Assembly: GCA_964421815.1 (NCBI GenBank)
Contig: CAYQYT010000001.1
Coordinates: 248,001-312,000 of the forward strand
DNA length: 64,000 bases
Direction of reading: 5' to 3'
From: DTU089 sp964421815
GTDB taxonomy: Bacteria; Bacillota; Clostridia; Oscillospirales; Acutalibacteraceae
Position numbers and translations under genes: made by a program. This document shows positions 40,315 to 47,783 of this stretch, piece by piece; the stretch's first letter is position 1; each line of letters begins with the position of its first letter. The notes beneath the pieces are model-generated. The model did no database searches. It was not told where the DNA came from and saw only the letters and a list, made by a program, of their open reading frames with translations.

Positions 40315-41427
40315 TCAGTTTTCCTTATTTGCCTGCATTTTAAGATATGCGTTAATAAATCCGTCAATATCGCCGTCCATAACCGCGTTGATATTACCGT
40401 TTTCAAAACTTGTTCTGTGGTCCTTTGCAAGAGTGTAGGGCATAAATACGTAGGAACGGATCTGACTGCCCCATGCAATTTCCTTTTGAACACCCTTGAT
40501 ATCGCTGATTTTGTCAAGATGCTCACGCTCTTTGATTTCAATGAGTTTTGATTTGAGCATACGCAATGCAACCTCGCGGTTCTGGTGTTGGCTTCTTTCA
40601 ACCTGGCAGGAGCAAACAATACCCGTGGGAATATGTGTAAGACGAACTGCGGAGGAGGTTTTGTTAACTTTCTGTCCACCCGCACCCGATGAGCGATAAA
40701 CATCCATTTTAATATCTTCGGGAGCAATTTCAACTTCTATGCTGTCATCAATTTCGGGCATAACCTCCAAGGAAGCGAAAGAGGTGTGTCTTCTTCCCGA
40801 TGCGTCAAAGGGGGAAACACGGACAAGTCTGTGAATACCGCTTTCGCTTTTCATATAGCCGTAAGCATTTTCGCCCTCAATGAGAATAACTGCGGATTTA
40901 AGACCCGCCTCGTCGCCGTCAAGATAGTCAAGAGTTGAAACCTTGAAGCCGTGGCGCTCACCCCAACGGTTGTACATACGGAAAAGCATCTGCGCCCAGT
41001 CCTGAGCCTCGGTTCCGCCGGCACCTGCGTGGAAAGTGAGGATTGCATTGTTTTTGTCATACTCACCTGTGAGAAGTGTTGAGAGGGTCATGGCATCAAG
41101 GGAATTGACAAATCCGTTAACACCCTCGCGACATTCGTCGAAAAGGCTTTCATCCTCTTCTTCGTTGGCAAGTTCAATGAGGGTCAATGTGTCATCAAAA
41201 TCACCCACAAGGTCATCGTATGCCTTGATTTTGTTTTTAAGGGAAGCCATGTGCTGTGTGATTTTCTGGGAGCGCTGAATATCGTCCCAAAAGCCGTCCT
41301 TTGCACTTTCGGCTTCAAGTTCTGCCACTTCGTCCTTCATTTTTTGAAGACCCAGGGCTTCCGCAAGGTCTTTCAATTTGTCCTCATAGGACAAAAGTTC
41401 AAGTCTTAATTCTTCAAATTGAAGCAT
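40315..41427 (-). CDS. prfB: Peptide chain release factor 2, without programmed frameshift
   Basis: 370 aa. It recognises UGA and UAA stop codons and releases the peptide. SPF tripeptide in RVSPFDASGRRHTSF identifies RF2; the GGQ loop is YRSSGAGGQKVNKT. The reading frame is continuous from MLQFEEL. At the position where most bacteria have CTT TGA C and a +1 shift, the sequence reads GGT CTT CAA AAA, so the autoregulatory frameshift is absent. A TTG at 41445 opens the frame but overlaps the SD AAAGGA; ATG 41427 is chosen. Confidence 0.95.
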   Translation of the reverse strand: MLQFEELRLELLSYEDKLKDLAEALGLQKMKDEVAELEAESAKDGFWDDIQRSQKITQHMASLKNKIKAYDDLVGDFDDTLTLIELANEEEDESLFDECREGVNGFVNSLDAMTLSTLLTGEYDKNNAILTFHAGAGGTEAQDWAQMLFRMYNRWGERHGFKVSTLDYLDGDEAGLKSAVILIEGENAYGYMKSESGIHRLVRVSPFDASGRRHTSFASLEVMPEIDDSIEVEIAPEDIKMDVYRSSGAGGQKVNKTSSAVRLTHIPTGIVCSCQVERSQHQNREVALRMLKSKLIEIKEREHLDKISDIKGVQKEIAWGSQIRSYVFMPYTLAKDHRTSFENGNINAVMDGDIDGFINAYLKMQANKEN

Positions 41428-41568
41428 ATATATTTTTCCTTTCAAAAGTGATTGTGTTTTGTAATGTAATTTTTATTAACGCATAACAACCTCTTGATTA
41501 CATATTTTTACGAATAAATATTATACCTAAAATATTATTGTATGTAAAGGAAATATTTATATTTTTAT

Positions 41569-41609
41569 AAAAAAATACGGAACTTCGCCTGACTTGTCAA
41601 ACGAAGTTC
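41569..41609 (-). terminator. Terminator of the FAD-Rieske operon
   Basis: GAACTTCG/CGAAGTTC outer and TGAC/GTCA inner stems, followed on the minus strand by GTATTTTTTT. Confidence 0.85.
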
Positions 41610-41622
41610 AATTTTTAATGTG

Positions 41623-42918
41623 CTATTTTAAATTTTTGTTTGCAGGGGTTTCCAAAACTTTGCCCTTTTCCGTGAATCTTGAGCCGTGGCAAGCACAGTC
41701 CCAGGTGTGTTCCGCCCTGTTCCATTTTAAAGCACAGCCTAAATGGGAGCATCTTTTGGGGGTGGGTGTGAGAAGGTTTTTTACACTTTCAAATCCGTTT
41801 ACAAAAAGTTGGGGCTTTAAGATACTCCGTGAGGGGTCAAAGGCTTTTGCGTAGGGGTTTTCCTTTTGGGTGATTAAATCACTTATAATCATTGCGCTTA
41901 CCATTGCACCGGTCATGCCCCATTTGTTAAAGCCCGTTGCGACAAATAAATCCTTTGAGTCTTTATGGTAGGGTCCGATGTAGGGGATGCCGTCAAGACT
42001 CATACAGTCCTGGGTAGCCCAATGAGCAATTTCCTTGCTTTTGGGGTAATTGTTTTTTGCAAAATCCCGAAGTTCCTGCCAATTACCGCCCTTTTTGCCG
42101 GTTTTGTGACTGCCCCCGCCCAATAGGAGTAAATTTTCATAATTTCTGAAAGACAGTCCCTTTTCATTTTCGTCAACATACATTCCGTTGACATTTTGGG
42201 CATTTTCCAGGGCTATAACATAGGAGCGGTGTTGGTAGAGTTTCATAAAATAAAGCCCGTGACTGTTTATTATGGGAAAATGGGTGGCTATAACCGCCTT
42301 TTTGAAAGTGATTTTTCCCCCGGGGGTAACTGCGTTGTTCCCGTCAAAATACTTTACAAATGTGTTTTCGTAAATTCTTAAATTCTCAACAATTCCTTTC
42401 ACGAATTTTAGGGGATTGAATTGCGCCTGGTTTTTAAATTTAATTGCACCAACGGGTTTAATGGGGATGGGTAATTTATCTTGAAATTCCGCGTCACAGC
42501 CTATTTTCCAAAGGGCTTTCAGTTCCTCGTCAATTAAGTCCATATCATTGAGGGAATAGACAAAATTGTCCTTTTTTTCAAAATCACAGGGTATCTTTTT
42601 GCAGAGTTTTTCATATTCCGAAAGTGCCTGTTGATTCGCGTGCAAATATATTTTTGCACTTTCAAAGCCATTGCTTTTTAAGATTTTTCCGTAACAAAAG
42701 CCGTGTTGACTTGTGATTTTGGCGGTTGTGTTGCCGCTGACTTTCTGACAGATTCTTTCTTTTTCCGCAATAACACAGTTCACACCGCTTTCTTTTAATT
42801 TATATGCAGTCAGTATGCCCGCAAGTCCGCCGCCCACAATGAGAACATCGGTTTTTATATCTTCTTCAAGGGTGGGGTAGGAGGGTGGAAGTGCGGTTTT
42901 TTGCCAGATTGATTCCAT
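41623..42918 (-). CDS. FAD-dependent oxidoreductase with C-terminal Rieske [2Fe-2S] domain
   Basis: 431 aa. The N-terminal Rossmann motif DVLIVGGGLAGILTAYKL and the following AEKERICQKVSGNTTAKITSQHG are typical of the D-amino-acid-oxidase-like family that carries Rieske tails (YhfW of Bacillus type). The C-terminus has the Rieske ligands CSHLGC and CACHGSRF (C-x-H and C-x-x-H). Electrons likely pass between FAD and the cluster; substrate unknown. Start ATG 42918 with SD AGGAC; it lies one base after the stop of the small basic-protein gene, so the two are coupled. Confidence 0.88.
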   Translation of the reverse strand: MESIWQKTALPPSYPTLEEDIKTDVLIVGGGLAGILTAYKLKESGVNCVIAEKERICQKVSGNTTAKITSQHGFCYGKILKSNGFESAKIYLHANQQALSEYEKLCKKIPCDFEKKDNFVYSLNDMDLIDEELKALWKIGCDAEFQDKLPIPIKPVGAIKFKNQAQFNPLKFVKGIVENLRIYENTFVKYFDGNNAVTPGGKITFKKAVIATHFPIINSHGLYFMKLYQHRSYVIALENAQNVNGMYVDENEKGLSFRNYENLLLLGGGSHKTGKKGGNWQELRDFAKNNYPKSKEIAHWATQDCMSLDGIPYIGPYHKDSKDLFVATGFNKWGMTGAMVSAMIISDLITQKENPYAKAFDPSRSILKPQLFVNGFESVKNLLTPTPKRCSHLGCALKWNRAEHTWDCACHGSRFTEKGKVLETPANKNLK

Positions 42919-42919
42919 A

Positions 42920-43195
42920 TCAGGCGTCCTGTATGTCCGCGGCGGTAAGGTCGTTTTCCACATTATCCCTGCCCAAGTCCGTGTCAATAACAGGGTATGA
43001 CTTTGAAATGGGCTTTTCCTGACTGAATGGTGTTGAGTGGTAAACTTTCTGTGTTGCTCCGTGGGTATCGGCTATAATGGGATTCGCTCCGTCCTTTCCG
43101 CTTTTTGCTTTGCCCTGTATTTCGGGTACGTGGGGCACCGTGTTTCTTTCTTTTGTATGTGTTCGTTGGGGACGTTTCATTCCTTTTTTTGACAT
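42920..43195 (-). CDS. Small hydrophilic protein co-translated with FAD-Rieske enzyme
   Basis: 91 aa, start MSKKGMKRPQRTHTKERN with SD GAGGTGA at 5-8 bases. No signal peptide, membrane helix or cysteine. The first half is basic and the second acidic (ending NDLTAADIQDA). It includes the Pro-rich segment VPHVPEIQGKAKSGK. I do not recognise the family. Tight coupling to the oxidoreductase suggests a partner or assembly role. Confidence 0.65.
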   Translation of the reverse strand: MSKKGMKRPQRTHTKERNTVPHVPEIQGKAKSGKDGANPIIADTHGATQKVYHSTPFSQEKPISKSYPVIDTDLGRDNVENDLTAADIQDA

Positions 43196-43232
43196 AAATT
43201 TCACCTCGGGAATATCTTTCCCAAATAACAAA

Positions 43233-43268
43233 GAAAAACACTCTTTGCATTGAAAAATACAAAGAGTG
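43233..43268 (-). terminator. Terminator of the GH51 gene
   Basis: CACTCTTTG/CAAAGAGTG 9-bp stem followed on the minus strand by TTTTTCTTTG. Confidence 0.8.
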
Positions 43269-43311
43269 CTGAGTGATATTTAATTTAAAAACCAATGCCC
43301 CTCAATATCCG

Positions 43312-44802
43312 TCATTTTTTCAACCTTATAACATTCCAACTGAAAGGTTTAAGTTCAGCAGTAAGCAAGGCACCGTCCATAGTGGGCAGGGGATTGTTAT
43401 GGGGCTTAACCGCCACATTGTCAAAGGTGTTTTCCGCTTTTTTGTCGTAGCCGTCCATTGAGATGAACTCAAAGGGTTTATAGCCGTCAAAGTCCATTAA
43501 ATTTACATCCAGTATCACTTTGTCATCAAGGCTTTTGTTAACGCAGAAAATAGTCATTTCTTCCTTTTCTTCGTCAAAGGTTGCAATGGATTCAATGTAG
43601 GGTACATCGGAAAAATTCTTGCTGTCATATTTTTCGCAATCAATAAGGGGTAGAAGTGCCGAGCCTCTGCCGTAGTTTGAAAGGTGCATAAAGGGGAAGA
43701 AAATAGTCTGCTCAAAAACACCGCCCCCCGTTTTTGTGAAAATGGGCGCAATAACATTTACAAGTTGTGCAAGACAGGCAATTTTGATTCTGTCGCAATG
43801 GCGGAGAATTGTTATGAGCATTGAGCCCACAAGAAGCGCATCCTCAAAATTATAAATATCTTCCAATATGGAAGGCGCAACACTCCATTTGTCAAATGGG
43901 GTATTGTGTGAATGATACCACACATTCCACTCGTCAAAGGACAAATTGATTTTCTTTTTTGAACGTCTTTTTGCTTTTACATAGTCACAGGCGCAAATAA
44001 CGGAATAAATGAAATTATCAAGTTCAAGGCTCTTTGCAAGGAAATCGGGAGTGTCATCCGCGTGATTGCCGTAGTATTGATGCAGGGAAACGTAGTCAAT
44101 ACTGTCGTAGGCAATATCAAGGCTTTCTGTTTCCCACTTGCCGAATGTGGGGGAGTGTATGCTGGAAGAACCGCAAAGGACAGTTTCAATGGAATCGTCC
44201 GTCCATTTCATCATTTTTGAGGCTTCAAGAGCAACTCTGCCGTATTCTGTTGCGGTTTTGGCTCCCATTTGCCAACCCCCGTCCATTTCATTGCCCAGGC
44301 ACCAAAGTTTTATGTTGTGGGGTTCTTTTACACCGTGGGAAATTCTCAAATCCGACCAATATGTACCGCCTTTGTGGTTGCAGTATTCCACAAGGTTGCG
44401 GGCTTCCTCGGGACCGCGGGTACCGAGATTAACCGCCATCATACATTGTGCATTTGCCTTTTTGCACCAGGCGAGGAATTCGTTTGTGCCGAAATAGTTG
44501 GGCTCCGTTGTACCCCAAGCCAGATCCAGCCTTTTTGGGCGGCTTTCAAGGGGACCAACACCGTCCTCCCAATTATAGCCGGAAACGAAATTTCCTCCCG
44601 GGTAACGTACAATGGGAACATTTAGTTTTTTAACAAGATCTATAACATCTTTTCTGAATCCGTTTTCATCGGCGGTGGGGTGGTCGGGCTCATAAATACC
44701 GCCGTAAACGGCTCTGCCCAGGTGTTCAATAAAAGAGCCGTAAACTCTTTTATCAATTTCTCCTATGCGAAACTCTTTTGCCAAAGTGATTTTTGCTTTC
44801 AT
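43312..44802 (-). CDS. GH51 alpha-L-arabinofuranosidase
   Basis: 496 aa, cytoplasmic. It removes alpha-L-arabinofuranose from arabinan or arabinoxylan oligosaccharides. Barrel motifs are VYGSFIEHLGRAVYGGIYEP, VRYPGGNFVSGYNWEDGVGP, acid/base Glu in WCLGNEMDG, nucleophile Glu in LSFDEWNVWYH, and LHQYYGNH. Normal length for the family. The start ATG 44802 follows SD GAGGT; the open frame extends 21 bases further upstream without an SD. Monocistronic with its own terminator. Confidence 0.94.
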   Translation of the reverse strand: MKAKITLAKEFRIGEIDKRVYGSFIEHLGRAVYGGIYEPDHPTADENGFRKDVIDLVKKLNVPIVRYPGGNFVSGYNWEDGVGPLESRPKRLDLAWGTTEPNYFGTNEFLAWCKKANAQCMMAVNLGTRGPEEARNLVEYCNHKGGTYWSDLRISHGVKEPHNIKLWCLGNEMDGGWQMGAKTATEYGRVALEASKMMKWTDDSIETVLCGSSSIHSPTFGKWETESLDIAYDSIDYVSLHQYYGNHADDTPDFLAKSLELDNFIYSVICACDYVKAKRRSKKKINLSFDEWNVWYHSHNTPFDKWSVAPSILEDIYNFEDALLVGSMLITILRHCDRIKIACLAQLVNVIAPIFTKTGGGVFEQTIFFPFMHLSNYGRGSALLPLIDCEKYDSKNFSDVPYIESIATFDEEKEEMTIFCVNKSLDDKVILDVNLMDFDGYKPFEFISMDGYDKKAENTFDNVAVKPHNNPLPTMDGALLTAELKPFSWNVIRLKK

Positions 44803-44925
44803 ACTACATACCTCACAATCCAAGATATTACAATTTCAATATATCATAAAATACAGTAAAGAGCAATAAAAAAATACCGCCTGCTCCGATATGGACGGAG
44901 GGACAATTTTATTTTGTTATAGCGG

Positions 44926-45343
44926 AAAAATAAAATATAAATAACCCTTGACAGTCGCTTTCTCGTCACGATACCGTCAAGGGTTATTTATGTTCTATTT
45001 TAATATCTAACATCTTTTTATGTACCTCTCTTTCATTGATTAAGACCTGTGCTCCACTCTCTACGAAAACCCTTTCAAAACCCTCTCTTTATATGCGTAT
45101 CTATATACATTCTCGTAAGTGAGAAACCCTTTGTTTTGAAATCTCTTTCATTATGTGAAGTTTTCAGTCTTTCGGTTCTTTTACCTTGTGTTTTTGTTCC
45201 CCGAACCGTAGGTCTTTCACCGGAACATCGGAATCACTCTTTCTTAAATTATTTTGTTTAAGATTAGGTTTACATGTACATTGGACTCACTCTTTCATTT
45301 TATTTTGATTAGGTTACCTGTACATTGGACTCACCCTTTCTTT
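44926..45343 (-). ncRNA. Candidate ~415-nt non-coding RNA with three direct repeats
   Basis: Bounded on the minus strand by a SigA promoter (45350-45378) and a 16-bp terminator hairpin (ATAAATAACCCTTGAC, 44937-44952, with its complement 44976-44991), then TTTTATTTTT. Near its 5' end three copies of a unit of about 28 nt (GAAAGRGTGAKTCC + RATGTWC) occur. Each copy contains a three-codon ORF (ATG TAC AGG TAA; ATG TAC ATG TAA; ATG TTC CGG TGA). Further ATGAAAGAG words start ORFs of 9 and 16 codons. No long conserved protein frame is present. Could be a structured regulatory RNA or a multi-leader transcript; no named family recognised. Confidence 0.5.
45211..45340 (-). repeat. Three imperfect direct repeats (about 28 nt)
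   Basis: Copies at 45312-45340, 45267-45296 and 45211-45243, start-to-start spacing about 44 and 53 bases. The shared minus-strand core is GAAAGRGTGAKTCCRATGTW. They differ mainly in the last few bases and spacer, unlike CRISPR repeats. Confidence 0.75.
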
Positions 45344-45349
45344 GTCTAT

Positions 45350-45378
45350 ATAATAGCACGAAAAAAACGGTTTTTCAA
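45350..45378 (-). promoter_or_regulatory. SigA-type promoter of the candidate ncRNA
   Basis: Minus strand TTGAAA (45378-45373), 17-bp spacer, TATTAT (45355-45350); the predicted start is near 45343, just before the first repeat. Confidence 0.65.
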
Positions 45379-45464
45379 TATGTAATCTTGTATAAAGTTC
45401 ACATAAATTATATGTATAAAACAGAGTCTTTTGTGAATGAACGATGAATTGTTGTGTTAAATTA

Positions 45465-45493
45465 TTGACAATCTTTTTCCTTTGTGATAAAAT
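45465..45493 (+). promoter_or_regulatory. Consensus SigA-type promoter facing a double hairpin
   Basis: TTGACA, 17-bp spacer, TAAAAT. No gene follows on the plus strand; only two hairpins with T runs. Confidence 0.7.
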
Positions 45494-45499
45494 AAATTC

Positions 45500-45576
45500 G
45501 TTGTTCGGTTGCAAAACCGAGTTTTTTGTGGAAAAATAAGTTCCCGAGTGCATTGATTGCTTTCGGGAACATTTTT
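45500..45576 (+). ncRNA. Candidate ~75-nt small RNA
   Basis: Would start just after the promoter at 45465-45493. Contains hairpin 1 (TCGGTT-GCAA-AACCGA, then GTTTTTT, 45505-45527) and hairpin 2 (GTTCCCGA/TCGGGAAC, 45540-45570, then ATTTTT). Either could terminate transcription. It ends against the convergent phosphodiesterase gene and overlaps its terminator, so it may be an sRNA or simply a strong convergent promoter. Confidence 0.4.
45531..45570 (-). terminator. Terminator of the phosphodiesterase gene
   Basis: GTTCCCGA/TCGGGAAC 8-bp stem with a 15-base loop; on the minus strand followed by TTATTTTTCC. Confidence 0.75.
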
Positions 45577-45585
45577 ATATACTCA

Positions 45586-46374
45586 TTATATTAAGCCGTA
45601 AAAGTGAACGATGTTCATATCTTCCGGCATATAAAGTCCGTGGCTACCGCAACCGCCGTCGATTTCGTGGCATCCGTGGTCGGGAGCAAAACCTATGAGG
45701 GTTTTATGGTTTTTCCAATTTTCTTTTACTGCATTTGCCAAAGTGGAAAATGCGGCAATATTATGTTTAAGTGCTTCAATGGACTCCTTGCCCTCGGGGG
45801 CATAGCGGTGCATTGTGCCGTCATAGTTTCCGTTGTAAACGGCTATTAAATCATATTTGTCCTCTTTTATAAGTTCAAGGGCCTTTTCGTTTGCCTCGTC
45901 GGGAGTTTCAACAATGAAATAGTCCATTTCTCTTTCAAGGAAAATTTTCGACATACTGTCATTTCCCGTTGAAACGATACAGGGTTTTTTACCTGCCCGA
46001 ATGAGAGCGTCAAAAACAGAATCGGTTTTTATAACGGGTTTCGTGTAGGACTGTATTCCGTGTACTTCCGGTTGAGCCCCCGTGTACATTGTGCCGAAAC
46101 ATACGGGAGTAACGGAGGGCATAACGGCTTGCAAAGGAAGTGTAAGGCTTGTGTTGAGCATTACGGGAGTGAAAAGGGGAGCATATTTTTCAAAAATCCA
46201 GAGGGCAACCGCATCGGGATTGTACATAAGTACCCTATCAACATTTTGACCCTTGCAAAGTTCGGTTATTGCCTCCAGAGGTTCATCTGCACATTGGGGC
46301 TTTTCAATGCCCAAAGCGTTGCAAAGGGAGGCGGCGACACCGGTCAGTTTAAGTTCACAAAATACATCTTGCAT
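45586..46374 (-). CDS. Alkaline-phosphatase-superfamily phosphodiesterase/nucleotide pyrophosphatase
   Basis: 262 aa, cytoplasmic, no signal peptide. VMPSVTPVCFGTMYTGAQPEVHGI holds the metal-bound nucleophile Thr of type I phosphodiesterases. NGNYDGTMHRYAPEG (Asp and His ligands) and GFAPDHGCHEIDGGCGSHG (DH ... H ligands) complete the two-metal site. Short relative to secreted family members. Substrate unknown; a nucleotide- or sugar-phosphate is likely. Start ATG 46374, preceded by a weak AAGAAGG SD. Confidence 0.75.
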   Translation of the reverse strand: MQDVFCELKLTGVAASLCNALGIEKPQCADEPLEAITELCKGQNVDRVLMYNPDAVALWIFEKYAPLFTPVMLNTSLTLPLQAVMPSVTPVCFGTMYTGAQPEVHGIQSYTKPVIKTDSVFDALIRAGKKPCIVSTGNDSMSKIFLEREMDYFIVETPDEANEKALELIKEDKYDLIAVYNGNYDGTMHRYAPEGKESIEALKHNIAAFSTLANAVKENWKNHKTLIGFAPDHGCHEIDGGCGSHGLYMPEDMNIVHFYGLI

Positions 46375-46515
46375 AATAGCACCTTCTTAAAAATATTGGG
46401 TTCGACTCTTTTCGGCTATAATTGTAGCACACAATTTTACGGATTACAATGACATATCAACATTCTTTTTTATTATTCATATACTGTTGTAAAACTTAAA
46501 AAGGAGAATGATATT

Positions 46516-46694
46516 ATGACCGATTTCTTTGACCTGTGTTCCGTGTTTAAAAGACGTGCGGATGCGGTGGCTTTTGTTAAGGGGAGTTCCTGACGATTTC
46601 ACAACACAGCCCTCGGGAAATTCCGGAGAAAAAATTGCCTGCGGAGTCATTAAATCTGTTTTTAGGTATTGAAAAAAAACTCAAAGAGACATAA
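46516..46694 (+). pseudogene. Short ORF or frameshifted gene remnant upstream of the beta-helix gene
   Basis: AAGGAG SD, 9 bases, then ATG at 46516. The frame gives 25 residues, MTDFFDLCSVFKRRADAVAF + VKGSS, and stops at 46593. Another frame, open from 46581, continues to TAA at 46694 and ends FLGIEKKLKET. The good SD with early stop suggests a broken small gene or a real short leader. The first residues faintly recall nitroreductase starts, but the rest does not support this. Nothing else is seen in the intergenic stretch 46375-46515 apart from AT-rich sequence. Confidence 0.35.
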
Positions 46695-46727
46695 TATAAA
46701 ACGTAATAAATTTACGGGGTGTTGAAA

Positions 46728-47711
46728 ATGAAGTATCTTGATATAGGTTTGAGAAACGAAGTATATGGGGACGGAAAACACGATGATTCCGCCGCAATTC
46801 AGAACTGCCTTGACGAAATGCGGGACGGGGGAACAATACATTTCCCCGCGGGAGTTTATCTTCTTTCTTCCACTTTGATTTTTTATTCCAATCAGCATCT
46901 TTATTTTGAAGATGGGGCAACTCTTTTGCGTTCTGCGGAGAGTGAAACTGTTACAAGATATCTTCTTGCCTCATATTCCGACTCCGTAACGGGCGGTTAT
47001 GAGGGTACTCACGATGTTAAAATAACGGGTTGCACCTTTGACGGCAACAGGAAACTTACGGAAAAAACGACCCTGCTTAATACGGTGCATTGCAGGAATA
47101 TTACAATAGAGAACTGTACTTTTGTAAATTGTTCCGAGTGGCATTGCATTGAGATTAACTCCTCGGAAAACGTGCTTGTTACAAACTGCATTTTCGACGG
47201 CCCCTCATACACTGCAATGAGGGAGGATTTGACAAGTGAACTTATTCAACTTGATGCTCCGAGAACCTGGACCTACGGCCCTGTTTACGATTATACGGGA
47301 AAACTGATTGAATTTTTACCCGATGAAACACCCTGTAAAAATATACATATTGAACATAATATTTTCAGGTGCGACGGATTTACCGCTATAGGTCACCACG
47401 GGGACGACGCACATACGGGTATCAAAATAAACGGTAACTCTTTTATGGGTTCTTCGGGCAAAGACGGCAAAAGCAGGGGCTATATTACATTTCTGGAATT
47501 GGTTTCAGGTGTTGAAATCACAAATAATACTTTCTTTTCCGTTCCTGAGAAAACAGCGCTTCATTACGGCATTGTAATAAAAAATCCCGAAAAGACAGCC
47601 TGTATTGCTGAGAACAATAAATTTATCGGCTATTTTGACGAGTATTTCACGGGCGGAATAACTTATAAAAATAATACCGTGAAAGATTGGGAAGAACCGG
47701 AAAAGAATTAA
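46728..47711 (+). CDS. Right-handed beta-helix protein of pectate-lyase superfamily
   Basis: 327 aa. It begins with the glycan-lyase/hydrolase motif YGDGKHDDSAAIQNCLDEM and then parallel beta-helix rungs (VKITGCTFDGNR, ITIENCTFVNC, VLVTNCIFDG, IHIEHNIFRC, VEITNNTFF). No GH28 DD/RIK signature is apparent, so the chemistry is uncertain (polysaccharide lyase, epimerase or hydrolase). No signal peptide. GTG at 46719 opens the frame; the ATG at 46728 is correctly spaced from the GGGGTG SD. Probably acts on imported pectic or similar fragments. Confidence 0.75.
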   Translation: MKYLDIGLRNEVYGDGKHDDSAAIQNCLDEMRDGGTIHFPAGVYLLSSTLIFYSNQHLYFEDGATLLRSAESETVTRYLLASYSDSVTGGYEGTHDVKITGCTFDGNRKLTEKTTLLNTVHCRNITIENCTFVNCSEWHCIEINSSENVLVTNCIFDGPSYTAMREDLTSELIQLDAPRTWTYGPVYDYTGKLIEFLPDETPCKNIHIEHNIFRCDGFTAIGHHGDDAHTGIKINGNSFMGSSGKDGKSRGYITFLELVSGVEITNNTFFSVPEKTALHYGIVIKNPEKTACIAENNKFIGYFDEYFTGGITYKNNTVKDWEEPEKN

Positions 47712-47731
47712 AGAATCACCAAAATATTAAA

Positions 47732-47765
47732 AGAAGGCTTTCGCGAGTTGAAAGCCTTCTTTGTT
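47732..47765. terminator. Terminator between convergent beta-helix and phosphatase genes
   Basis: AGAAGGCTTTC/GAAAGCCTTCT 11-bp stem, then TTTG on plus; A-rich on the other side, so usable in both directions. Confidence 0.85.
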
Positions 47766-47783
47766 ATATTCGGAATATTAAAT

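Noticed and set aside
45049..45261. 70-codon plus-strand frame in the intergenic region
   Set aside because: No SD, low-complexity Phe/Leu/Ser composition, and antisense to the candidate ncRNA with its promoter and terminator.
45211..45340. Three direct repeats considered as a CRISPR array
   Set aside because: Repeats are only three, imperfect, unevenly spaced, and the spacers are AT-rich and short; no cas gene nearby.
45314..45553. 79-codon minus-strand frame upstream of the ncRNA
   Set aside because: It spans two opposing promoters, the hairpins and the repeat; no SD.
46516..46593. Possible nitroreductase start
   Set aside because: Only the first few residues (MTDFFDL) are reminiscent; no FMN-binding sequence follows in any frame.
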